Below, piece after piece: positions 25,061 through 32,538 of a stretch of DNA of 64,000 bases. Location: assembly GCF_003342675.1 (NCBI RefSeq), contig NZ_CP031148.1, forward strand, positions 2,542,001-2,606,000. The letters run 5' to 3'. Position 1 is the stretch's first letter. Each line of letters begins with the position of its first letter. The DNA comes from Haloplanus rubicundus (GTDB lineage Archaea; Halobacteriota; Halobacteria; Halobacteriales; Haloferacaceae). A program made the position numbers and the translations under genes. The notes under the pieces were generated by a model, which saw only the letters and a list, made by a program, of their open reading frames with translations, was not told the DNA's origin and searched no databases.

Positions 25061-25242
25061 ACGACGGGTCCACACGCCCGTCAACCGCGGCCTCGCCGCG
25101 GCGATGCAGGTGATTCCCATCCGGGACATCACCCACGCACAACTTCTGCCGACACCACCCGACGAGCCACGGCTCGACGGTGCCGACGCGTGACGACCCG
25201 CCCCGTCGAAGCGTTCAGGTACGCCGACCCCGAAGACCGGCC

Positions 25243-25569
25243 ATGATCGCCCCGTTACACGCCGTCGTCGGCGTGGCGTCGCCCGGCTTGCTCGCCGTCG
25301 TCGGCGTCGCCACGCTCGGCGCGTCGGCCTTGCTCGGCCTCGCCTTCGCCGCCTTCGTCCGCCGGCGCTCCCGCCCGTATCTCCTGATCGTCGCGGCGTT
25401 CGCGGCGCTGCTCGGCCGGTCGGCGGTCGTCGGCGCCAGCGCACTCGGGATGCTCTCCCCGACCGACCACCACTTCTTCGAGCACGGCCTCGACGTGGTG
25501 CTCGTCGCCCTCGTCGTCGCCGCGGTGTACTACGCCCGAACCGTCCGTCGGGAGGTGTCGGCGTCGTGA
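25243..25569 (+). CDS. Small membrane protein paired with a wHTH regulator
   Basis: 108 residues with three transmembrane helices (SPGLLAVVGVATLGASALLG, YLLIVAAFAALLGRSAV, and LDVVLVALVVAAVYYA) and a loop LSPTDHHFFEHG. It looks like the haloarchaeal families that accompany membrane-associated wHTH regulators (DUF7471-like, from memory). Its TGA overlaps the GTG of the next gene, so the two are translationally coupled. Function unknown. Confidence 0.75.
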   Translation: MIAPLHAVVGVASPGLLAVVGVATLGASALLGLAFAAFVRRRSRPYLLIVAAFAALLGRSAVVGASALGMLSPTDHHFFEHGLDVVLVALVVAAVYYARTVRREVSAS

Positions 25570-26078
25570 CCGCCCAGCGTGACCGTATCCGCGGCTACGT
25601 CGCGAGCCATCCGGGCGTCCACTTCAACCAACTCGCGCGCGATCTGGACCTCGCGACCGGCCAACTCCAGTACCACCTCAAGAAACTCCACCGCGCGGAC
25701 GACCTGGTCTCGGAGTCGCTGTACGGCCGGACTCACTACTTCACCCCCGAGTACGAGGCGTGGGAGCGCGGCGCCGTCGCCGTGTTGCGCCGCGAGACGG
25801 CCCGCGACGTGTTGCTCTACCTGATCGAGGCGGGGCCGAGCGCACCCACCCCCGTCGCCGACGATCTGGACATCGCCCGGAGCACGCTGGAGTGGCATCT
25901 CGATCACTTGATCGAGCAGAATCTCGTCGAGAAACGACGCGACGAACGCGGTCGCGTGACGCTCGTCCTGTCCCGTCCGGACGAGACGGCCGAACTGCTC
26001 CGACTGGTCGAGCCGTCGGTGCCCGAGCGACTGGTCGACCGGTTCACCCGACTGGTCGACAGCCTCGTGAGCGAGTGA
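25566..26078 (+). CDS. Tandem winged-helix transcriptional regulator
   Basis: 170 residues beginning with GTG inside the preceding stop (GTGA). The first winged helix is VASHPGVHFNQLARDLDLAT with GQLQYHLKKLHRADDL; the second is RRETARDVLLYLIEAGPSA with ARSTLEWHLDHLIEQNLV. Such double-wHTH proteins in haloarchaea are usually transcription factors coupled to a small membrane partner, here the gene just upstream. Confidence 0.85.
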   Translation: MTAQRDRIRGYVASHPGVHFNQLARDLDLATGQLQYHLKKLHRADDLVSESLYGRTHYFTPEYEAWERGAVAVLRRETARDVLLYLIEAGPSAPTPVADDLDIARSTLEWHLDHLIEQNLVEKRRDERGRVTLVLSRPDETAELLRLVEPSVPERLVDRFTRLVDSLVSE

Positions 26079-26152
26079 GACGGACCGTCCGCCGCCGCCC
26101 TTCGAGAGCCGAACCACAACCCGCTTGAGGTCGAGGCCCCAAAGGCCGAGGA

Positions 26153-27448
26153 ATGCCGCTCGACGGCGATACCGACCGCTCGCGTCGTGAGGTGCTGAAA
26201 GCCGCCGTCGCGCTCGGGGGAGCGAGCGCGCTGAGTGCCTGTCTCGACCGGACGGCGGACGAACCGGTCCCGACCGGCGATCCGAGCGCCAAACCCGCCC
26301 GCCAGCACGCCTGGCGGGAGTACATCCGCCACGACGACCACGGCAACTCGCAGCTGCCGAGCCACCAGACCCTCCTCTATCTCACCCTCGACGCCGACGG
26401 CCCGCCCTCGGCCGACGACCGCGACGCCCTCGGGGAGACGCTCGACGCGCTGGATCGGGCGTACGCGTGGAGCCACGAGGGGCTGCTCCACTCCATCGCG
26501 TACTCGCCGGCTTACTTCGAGCGGTTCGACGAGTCGCTGCCCGAGGGAATCGACCTCCCCGAGCCGACGGCGCTGTCGCCGTTCGAGTCGCCGACCTTCG
26601 ACCGACAGGACGCGTTGCTTCACCTCGCGAGCGACCGCCCCGACGCCCTCCTCGAGGCCGACCGCGCCCTGCGCGGCGAGCGGGACGCCGCCAACGGCGT
26701 CTCGGTGCCACCGCTCACCGACGCGCTGACCGTCGACTCCCGACGGACCGGCTTCGTCGGCGCCGGCCTGCCCGCCCAGCATCAGGACGCCGCCGGGATT
26801 CCCGACTCGAAGCCGGTTCCCGAGGCGTCGCCACTGTTCATGGGCTTCAAGGCCGGGTTCCGAGGCAATCAGGCCACCGAGGACTACGTCACCATCGACG
26901 ACGGCCCGTTCGCCGGCGGGACGACCAAAGTCGTCGCCAACCTCCGCCAGCGACTCGACGACTGGTACGAGGAGCAGACTCACGAGGAGCGCGTGATGGA
27001 GATGTTCAGCCCCGGCTACGCCGCCGAGGGGCTGGTGGAGGGGGTGGGCGACACCCTCGGTTCGGACAGCGGTATCGACCGGTTCGTCGACGACCTCGAA
27101 TCGGACGCTCGGGAGTACGGCCGGGTAGGTCACGCCCAGAAGGCGGCGCGGGCGAACCGCGATTCGGCGGGGAACGTGCGCCTGCTCCGACGACATTTCG
27201 AGTCGACCGACGACATCGGCTCGGACCAGCAGGTGGCGAGCCTCCACTTCCCGTCGCTCCAGCGCCGCGTCTCGGAGTTCGAGGCGGTCCGCCGGGCGAT
27301 GAACGGCACCGACCTGACCGAAGTGACACCCGCGGTTCGTCAACGGGTCAACAACGGGATTCTGGAGTACATCTTCGTGCGCCGCCGCGGGAATTTCCTC
27401 GTCCCGCCGCGCCGACACCGAGTCCTCCCGACCCCCCGTCCCGAGTAG
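26153..27448 (+). CDS. Tat-exported DyP-peroxidase-like lipoprotein
   Basis: 431 residues. Twin-arginine start (SRREVLKAA, residues 10-18) and lipobox LSAC with Cys30. The body is distantly like DyP-type peroxidases/EfeB-type proteins: YLTLDADGPPSADDRDAL, ALLHLASDRPDALL, LFMGFKAGFRGN and GHAQKAARAN, the last placing a His where a haem ligand could be. A clear GxxDG motif is not seen, so catalysis is uncertain. The P19-like lipoprotein follows 54 bp downstream; the pair resembles iron-uptake modules. Confidence 0.68.
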   Translation: MPLDGDTDRSRREVLKAAVALGGASALSACLDRTADEPVPTGDPSAKPARQHAWREYIRHDDHGNSQLPSHQTLLYLTLDADGPPSADDRDALGETLDALDRAYAWSHEGLLHSIAYSPAYFERFDESLPEGIDLPEPTALSPFESPTFDRQDALLHLASDRPDALLEADRALRGERDAANGVSVPPLTDALTVDSRRTGFVGAGLPAQHQDAAGIPDSKPVPEASPLFMGFKAGFRGNQATEDYVTIDDGPFAGGTTKVVANLRQRLDDWYEEQTHEERVMEMFSPGYAAEGLVEGVGDTLGSDSGIDRFVDDLESDAREYGRVGHAQKAARANRDSAGNVRLLRRHFESTDDIGSDQQVASLHFPSLQRRVSEFEAVRRAMNGTDLTEVTPAVRQRVNNGILEYIFVRRRGNFLVPPRRHRVLPTPRPE

Positions 27449-27502
27449 GCCGTTCGACGACCGGACCAGAATCCGTTTTGGCGGCGAGTCCCGAGTGAGG
27501 GT

Positions 27503-28576
27503 ATGAAGCGCCGCGCGCTGCTTCGAGCGGGCGCCCTCGCCGGGTCGCTGTCGCTCGCCGGCTGTTCCAGCCTGATCGAGACGCGGACGGTGGGCGTACC
27601 GCCGATTCCCGAGAACCGCCCGGACGGCATCTACCACCCGAGCCACGTCGAGGGGATGGCGATGGCGGGCACAGCGACGAGCGGCGACTACGCGGTCGGT
27701 CTCTTCTACAGCTACCCTCACCGGTTCTGGAACGTCAACGGCGACTCCACCTCGCTGACCGACATCGAGAGCGACGACGCCGTTCACCTGATGGCGAGCG
27801 TCTGGGACCCCGAGACGGAGACGGTCCTCCCCGAGACCGGCCTGTCGCTCGAAATCGGCCGCGACGGCTCGCTCGTCTCGCAGGAGGCCATCTACCCCAT
27901 GCTCTCCCAGCCCATGGGCTTTCACTACGGCGCGAACTTCGGGCTGGAGGGCGACGGCACCTACACGGTTCGGCTGAGCGTCGGCGCGGTGTCGACCCGT
28001 CGGACCGGCGCCTTCGTCGACCGGTTCGACGACCCGGTGACCGTCGAGATTCCGTTCGAGTACAGCGAGGCGGCGAAAAACGAGATTCCGTTCGAGCGGT
28101 TCGACGAGGAGGCGGCCACGCCGGGCGCCGTCGATCCGATGTCGATGGACATGCTCCCGAACGCCTTCGCCCCCCTCGAATCCAACCTGCCGGGGACGGT
28201 GCTGGGGTCGGACACGAGCAACGACGCCCGACTCGTCGTGGCCGCGCTGGAGTCGCCCCCTGAGGGGATTGCGGGAGACGGCACCTACCTCGCCGTCTCG
28301 GCGCGCACGCGCTACAATCGGATGGTGATCCCGGCGATGGGGCTGTCGGGAACGCTCACCCGAGACGGCGGGACGGTCTACGACGGATCGTTCGACCGGA
28401 CGCTCGACCCCGACATCGGCTACCACTACGGCGCCGTCGTCGACGGCGTCGAGTCGGGCGACTCGCTCACGCTGTCGGTCGACGTCCAGCCCCAGACGGC
28501 GCGCCACGAGGGGTACGAGACGGCCTTCGGCGGCCTCATGGGCGGCATGCCGGACGTGACGATCAACGTTCCCTGA
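27503..28576 (+). CDS. P19/Tp34-like metal-binding lipoprotein
   Basis: 357 residues, signal MKRRALLRAGALAGSLS with RR at 3-4 and lipobox LAGC (Cys21). Two beta-sandwich-like halves contain His/Met-rich spots (YHPSHVEGMAMAG, QPMGFHYGANFG, IGYHYGAVVDG) where a divalent or iron/copper centre could bind. It looks like the haloarchaeal DUF7350 group (from memory), related to iron-transport P19. Placement after the DyP-like gene suggests joint work in metal acquisition; that is inference. Its TGA is part of a palindromic element. Confidence 0.68.
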   Translation: MKRRALLRAGALAGSLSLAGCSSLIETRTVGVPPIPENRPDGIYHPSHVEGMAMAGTATSGDYAVGLFYSYPHRFWNVNGDSTSLTDIESDDAVHLMASVWDPETETVLPETGLSLEIGRDGSLVSQEAIYPMLSQPMGFHYGANFGLEGDGTYTVRLSVGAVSTRRTGAFVDRFDDPVTVEIPFEYSEAAKNEIPFERFDEEAATPGAVDPMSMDMLPNAFAPLESNLPGTVLGSDTSNDARLVVAALESPPEGIAGDGTYLAVSARTRYNRMVIPAMGLSGTLTRDGGTVYDGSFDRTLDPDIGYHYGAVVDGVESGDSLTLSVDVQPQTARHEGYETAFGGLMGGMPDVTINVP

Positions 28577-28655
28577 TACCGTCGGCCGTAACTGTGTCAC
28601 GAGATGCGCCATCCTCGGGTGGCGCATCTCGTGATTGACTTACAGCCGACAGTAT
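28575..28655. repeat. Intergenic palindromic element, copy 5 (different core stem)
   Basis: Outer ends match the family (GATACCGTCGGCCGTAACTG and CTTACAGCCGACAGTAT) but the inner stem TACCGGTGGTTCGCCG is replaced by CACGAGATGCGCCA/TGGCGCATCTCGTG, a perfect 14-bp stem with a TCCTCGGG loop. Pairing is conserved while sequence is not. Confidence 0.75.
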
Positions 28656-28696
28656 GAACGACAAGGAATTTATCGGTCCGGGTCGTTACTCCGTCC

Positions 28697-29641
28697 ATGG
28701 CTGGCCCTCTCACCGACGCTCTCGCGTGGCTCGTCGTCGGTCTTTTCCTCGCCGGGACGGTCCTTCGGTGGCGGACGAGCGATCACTCGCGGACGGTGAT
28801 GGTCTCCGCGTGGGGCGTCTTCGCCCTCTTCTGGGCGGCGCTCGTCCCCCACTTCGCGTTCGTCCAGAAGAGCTTCGTCGAGGGCTTCCTCTCGCTCGCG
28901 GCCGTCCCCGCCTCGCTGTACGTGGGCTACCTGCTGTATCAGGGCCGTGACTCCCTTTTCGTCCTCTCGCGGGCCGTCGCCGTCATGGGTGTCGTCTACC
29001 TCCCCTTCGAGACGATTCCGGCGCTCACGGTCGGTGGTCTCTCCCTTCCCGCCCCCCGTCACGTCCTCATCTCCCACACGACGGCCCAGACGGAGTGGGC
29101 GATGGAGTTACTCGGCTACACCCCGACGCTCGTCGAGGGGGATCAGGGCTATCTCAACACGTTCAAATTCGTCACCGACGGCGGGCATATCATCCTGTTT
29201 TCCATCATCCTCGCCTGTACGGGGCTGGGAAGCATCGCCATCTTCGTCGGCCTGATCGCCGCCGTCGAGGCGCCGCTGGGCCGGAAGCTCCGCGCGCTCG
29301 CCATCGCCGTCCCCATCATCTACGTGCTCAACATCGCGCGGACGACGTTCATCGGCATCGTGTTCGGCAAGCAGTACATGCAGTGGTTCGTCGACGAAGT
29401 CCTCTTCCTGTTCGGCGGCACCGACCCCTACAAGGTCTCCTTTTACCTCTCGGATCGGGTGATCAGTCAGATGCTCGCGGTCGTCGCCCTCGTCGGCGTC
29501 ACCTACCTCGTGGTTCGGGAACTGCCCGAACTCCTCACCATCGTCGAGGACGTCCTCTACATCGTCACGCGCGAGGAGTACGACCTCCGCGAGGCGCTCG
29601 ACCTGCCCGAACAGGGCGAACTCGGTCCGGGTGCCGACTGA
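28697..29641 (+). CDS. artA: Archaeosortase A
   Basis: 314 residues, about eight transmembrane helices. ArtA removes the PGF-CTERM tail of surface proteins and links them to membrane lipid. The catalytic residues align in order: Cys174 in ACTGLGSI, Arg215 in LNIARTTFIG and Arg254 in YLSDRVISQ. The C-terminal extension is cytoplasmic and acidic. No PGF-CTERM substrate was found in this window. A 29-codon transmembrane frame follows one base after the stop. Confidence 0.95.
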   Translation: MAGPLTDALAWLVVGLFLAGTVLRWRTSDHSRTVMVSAWGVFALFWAALVPHFAFVQKSFVEGFLSLAAVPASLYVGYLLYQGRDSLFVLSRAVAVMGVVYLPFETIPALTVGGLSLPAPRHVLISHTTAQTEWAMELLGYTPTLVEGDQGYLNTFKFVTDGGHIILFSIILACTGLGSIAIFVGLIAAVEAPLGRKLRALAIAVPIIYVLNIARTTFIGIVFGKQYMQWFVDEVLFLFGGTDPYKVSFYLSDRVISQMLAVVALVGVTYLVVRELPELLTIVEDVLYIVTREEYDLREALDLPEQGELGPGAD

Positions 29642-29642
29642 C

Positions 29643-29732
29643 ATGGACGGCGCCGATCGGTTCATGCTCTGGGGCGTCCTGGTGCTTCTGCTCGGGCTCC
29701 TCGCCGGCGTCGTCGTCGCGCTCCTGCTCTGA
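29643..29732 (+). CDS. 29-residue single-TM protein behind artA
   Basis: MDGADRFMLWGVLVLLLGLL continues into a pure hydrophobic helix and stops at TGA 29730-29732. The ATG lies one base after the artA stop, so it would be translated by re-initiation. Codons are GC-ending like its neighbours. It abuts the dphB stop with no spacing. It may be a small membrane subunit of the sortase, or non-functional. Confidence 0.45.
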   Translation: MDGADRFMLWGVLVLLLGLLAGVVVALLL

Positions 29733-30524
29733 TCACTCGGGCAGCAGGTCGGCCGGCGCGCCCCCGAGCGTCCGGAGCGCGTCCGCCTCGACGTGGTGGA
29801 GGTCCCCGGGGAGCACCAGCAGGTGGAGCGGGTCGCCGAACTCGCGGTCCGCGAGTGCCGAGAGGCGGTCCGCGACGACGACGGGGTCGGGGCTTCCCGC
29901 ACGGGCGACGGCGACGGCGAGGCGGTCGGGCCACTCCTCGGCGAGGAGTCCGGCGGCGACGTCTGCGGTCATGTACGTCTCGCCAGCCTCGGTCCCGCGG
30001 CCGTCGTCGATCTTGATGTCGAGGTAGACGAGGGTGTGGAGGCCGCGTTCGCGGTTGGCCGCGACGCTCTCGACGACCGACGCGGGCACCCCGTCTCCCC
30101 CGTGGGCCCGCGGGAAGGGGAGGGTGACCGCCTTGCCGAAGCGGTAGTTCTGGAGGCCGGTGAGACCGCTCGCGGCCTGTGCGGCGGAGACGCCGTGGAT
30201 CACGCGGGTATCGATCCCCCGTTCCATCGCCCGCAGTCGGAGGTCGACGTGGGTCGTCGAGATCATGGTGTCGCCGGCGGTGAGGAAGACGACGGACTCG
30301 TCTTCGGCGGCGTCGAGGATCGGTTCGGGACGTTGCTCGACGCCCGCGCGGTCACGGACCTCGATGTCGACGTCGTGGTGGGCTTCGAGGGCGTCGACGC
30401 TCGTGCCGACGAGGCGACTGGTGTAGAATTCGGCGAACACGCGGTCGGCCGCGCGGAGGGCGTCGCGCCCCTCGACCGTGATCGACCGCTCGTCGTAGAG
30501 ACCCAGACCGACGAAAGTGAGCAT
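29733..30524 (-). CDS. dphB: Diphthine synthase DphB
   Basis: 263 residues. SAM-dependent methyltransferase that trimethylates the 3-amino-3-carboxypropyl group on the EF-2 histidine during diphthamide synthesis. Seen: N-terminal MLTFVGLGLYDERSITVEG, FYTSRLVGT, the SAM loop FLTAGDTMISTTHVDLRLRA, VIHGVSAAQAASGLTGLQNY and the C-terminal HLLVLPGDLHHVEADAL. Length is typical. Single gene convergent with artA. Confidence 0.96.
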   Translation of the reverse strand: MLTFVGLGLYDERSITVEGRDALRAADRVFAEFYTSRLVGTSVDALEAHHDVDIEVRDRAGVEQRPEPILDAAEDESVVFLTAGDTMISTTHVDLRLRAMERGIDTRVIHGVSAAQAASGLTGLQNYRFGKAVTLPFPRAHGGDGVPASVVESVAANRERGLHTLVYLDIKIDDGRGTEAGETYMTADVAAGLLAEEWPDRLAVAVARAGSPDPVVVADRLSALADREFGDPLHLLVLPGDLHHVEADALRTLGGAPADLLPE

Positions 30525-30551
30525 ACCGGCCGTGGGGCGCGTGGAGGTAAA

Positions 30552-30707
30552 TCAGGTGCGTCTCGCGCGCGCCTGTCGCACGTCCGCGCCGTCGCGGACG
30601 AGGTCCTCGCAGTTCGGACAGACGCGCGGTTCGGTCATGCCGCTCGGGGCGAACACTCGGACGTAGTCGTCAGTGACGAACGAGCCACAGTTCTGACAGC
30701 TCGGCAT
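30552..30707 (-). CDS. Small zinc-ribbon protein (DUF7563-like)
   Basis: 51 residues. MPSCQNCGSFVTDDYVRVFA has one CxxC knuckle and RVCPNCEDLVRDG the second, forming a four-Cys zinc ribbon; the tail is basic (RQARARRT). This pattern recurs in many haloarchaea and I remember it as DUF7563; function unknown. It lies 27 bp upstream of dphB on the same strand and may be co-transcribed. Confidence 0.75.
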   Translation of the reverse strand: MPSCQNCGSFVTDDYVRVFAPSGMTEPRVCPNCEDLVRDGADVRQARARRT

Positions 30708-30801
30708 ACGTGCACACGAGCGCGGGGGATCGATATGTACGTTACGGCCACCCACACCACGGCCGTAGCGTTTGAAGTGCCCCGAGGGCGAACGATCGGT
30801 C

Positions 30802-31239
30802 ATGTACGACGCGATACTCGTCCCGACGGACGGGAGCGAGGGGGTCGACCGGACGCTCGAACACGCCGTGGAGATGGCGCGACGGTACGACGCCACGATC
30901 CACGCGCTGTACGTCGTCGACCGGCGGTTCGAACTCGCGGCCGACGAGGACCGCGAGGACCTGGTCGAACGGTTGACCGATCGGGGCGAGGCGGCCGTCG
31001 CCGCCGTCGCCGAGGCGGCCGAAGACGCCGGCGTCGACGCCGTCACGGGCGTCCGCGAGGGCATCCCCTACAAGACCATCCTCGAGTACGCGGCCGAGGC
31101 CGACGTCGACGTCATCGCCATGGGTACCCACGGCCGGACCGGCCGTGACCGCCTCGCACACCTGGGCAGCGTCACCGACCGCGTCGTCGAGAACGCGGCC
31201 GTCCCGGTGTTCGTCGTCAACATCGGCGACGGGGACTGA
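30802..31239 (+). CDS. Universal stress protein UspA
   Basis: 145 residues. AILVPTDGSEGVDRTLEHAV at the start and VIAMGTHGRTGRDRLAHLGS near the end give the nucleotide-binding G-x2-G-(x)-GS motif, with one extra residue between the glycines. It ends VPVFVVNIGDGD. Probably an ATP-binding dimer, stress-responsive. The ATG at 30802 gives the canonical MYDAILVPTDGS start. Confidence 0.93.
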   Translation: MYDAILVPTDGSEGVDRTLEHAVEMARRYDATIHALYVVDRRFELAADEDREDLVERLTDRGEAAVAAVAEAAEDAGVDAVTGVREGIPYKTILEYAAEADVDVIAMGTHGRTGRDRLAHLGSVTDRVVENAAVPVFVVNIGDGD

Positions 31240-31435
31240 GCCGGACCGTGTTCCGGTGTCTCGCCGTCCAGTTCCGACAGTACACCGGGACCGACTTTGG
31301 GCGAGTCGATACCGTCGACGCCCGCAGTCGCCGACCACGTCGCGTGCGAGTGGGGGCGCAGTCGACGTGGCGAACGGGGTCGAACGGGCAACCGCCACGT
31401 ATCGCTCCAAGCTGAGCCGTTCGGCCAAGAGACAC

Positions 31436-32461
31436 ATGGCACACTGGAGCGCATCCGACTGGTCGCTGCCCTGGCCGTCGGTGGTCGTGGGCTTTCTCCT
31501 CCTGGCGGTGCCACCGCTCGTCCTCTTCGGGTTCGGCGTCTGGGGAACCCTGCTACCACGGGGAGTCGCGTTGCTGAGTCCGGTCCTCGCCGCGGGGGCC
31601 CTCGCAGTCGGGGCCGGAATCAGATGTGAGTGGTGGGAGCTACGCCGCGTGATCCACCAAGGAGCTGTCGTCGTCGACGGGGCGCGCTGGAACCTCGTGG
31701 CCGTCGGCGGGGGCACGCTTGTCACCTTCGCCGGCGTCACGGCGTTCGGACTCTCCCCGATCGTGTCGGCTAGCCTCGTCGGTGTCGCCGCCGCCGTCGG
31801 CACCCGGCGCGTGGCCGTCCCGGTGTACTGTGGCGCGTTCGTCGGGATGACGTCGCCGGAGGTGTTCGGGTCGTACTGGCAGGTCACCCTCGCCGCAGTG
31901 CTGGCCGGGCTGCTGTTCACCGTCGCTCATCCGGTGTTTCATGGCCTGGGTGGCAAACTGGGAACGACCGCGTTCGTCGGCGTGTCGCTGGTCGCGGTAC
32001 CGACCGCCGACTCGTTCGAGCGCGGTGCGCTCCCCGGCGAGTCGGTCGTCGTCTCCGTGATCGGGGTCGCCGCGCTCGCTGCCGTCGCCACCTTCACGAT
32101 CCACACTCGTTCGGCCGCCAGCCCCGTACTGGCCTCCGGACTCGTGGGTGCGGTCGGCGGGGTCTTGCTCCCGACGGGGTTCGGTCCCCCGGGAAGGCTG
32201 CTCGCCGCGGCCACGTACTCCGCGTCGTTCGCCGGGATGACGAATCCCAGACGTATCCCGAACGAGTGGTGGATCGGGATCACCGGCATCGGTGTCGGTC
32301 TGGTCGTCGTGTACACGTTGCCCTTCGTCGGCGGCTCGGGCGGGAAACTGGGGACGATTGCCTTCGGATCGTGTCTGGGTATCCACGGCACCCTCCGACT
32401 GGTCGACCTCTTCCAGTTGACCCGCCGGGGGTATCGGGCGCCGGAGGAGGAGACGACCTGA
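31436..32461 (+). CDS. Membrane protein with internal duplication
   Basis: 341 residues with about nine or ten transmembrane segments. Two copies of a diagnostic pattern are visible: FVGMTSPEVFGSYWQ followed by GLGGKLGTTAFVGVSL, and FAGMTNPRRIPNEWW followed by GSGGKLGTIAFGSCL. The protein therefore looks like a tandem duplication of a unit of roughly 130 residues. The GGKLGT loops could bind a substrate or nucleotide. No family recognised. ATG 31436 begins just before the first helix; 31240-31435 shows no feature. Confidence 0.7.
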   Translation: MAHWSASDWSLPWPSVVVGFLLLAVPPLVLFGFGVWGTLLPRGVALLSPVLAAGALAVGAGIRCEWWELRRVIHQGAVVVDGARWNLVAVGGGTLVTFAGVTAFGLSPIVSASLVGVAAAVGTRRVAVPVYCGAFVGMTSPEVFGSYWQVTLAAVLAGLLFTVAHPVFHGLGGKLGTTAFVGVSLVAVPTADSFERGALPGESVVVSVIGVAALAAVATFTIHTRSAASPVLASGLVGAVGGVLLPTGFGPPGRLLAAATYSASFAGMTNPRRIPNEWWIGITGIGVGLVVVYTLPFVGGSGGKLGTIAFGSCLGIHGTLRLVDLFQLTRRGYRAPEEETT

Positions 32462-32538
32462 ACCGGGGGATCGCGAGGCAGTCCCGGCGATTCGCCGAAA
32501 CGGTCCGGCACCGGGGCCGCCCGTCCCGCCGAGCGACG

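Noticed and set aside
24999..25193. A 64-codon frame after tRNA-Leu(GAG)
   Set aside because: Its first half is the structured cassette; the remaining 29 codons have no homologue that I know and no promoter. Not enough to call a gene.
25904..28627. A 907-codon open frame on the minus strand
   Set aside because: It is antisense to three well-supported plus-strand genes (wHTH, DyP-like, P19-like) and its translation is Arg/Val-rich low-quality sequence. High GC content removes stops in shadow frames.
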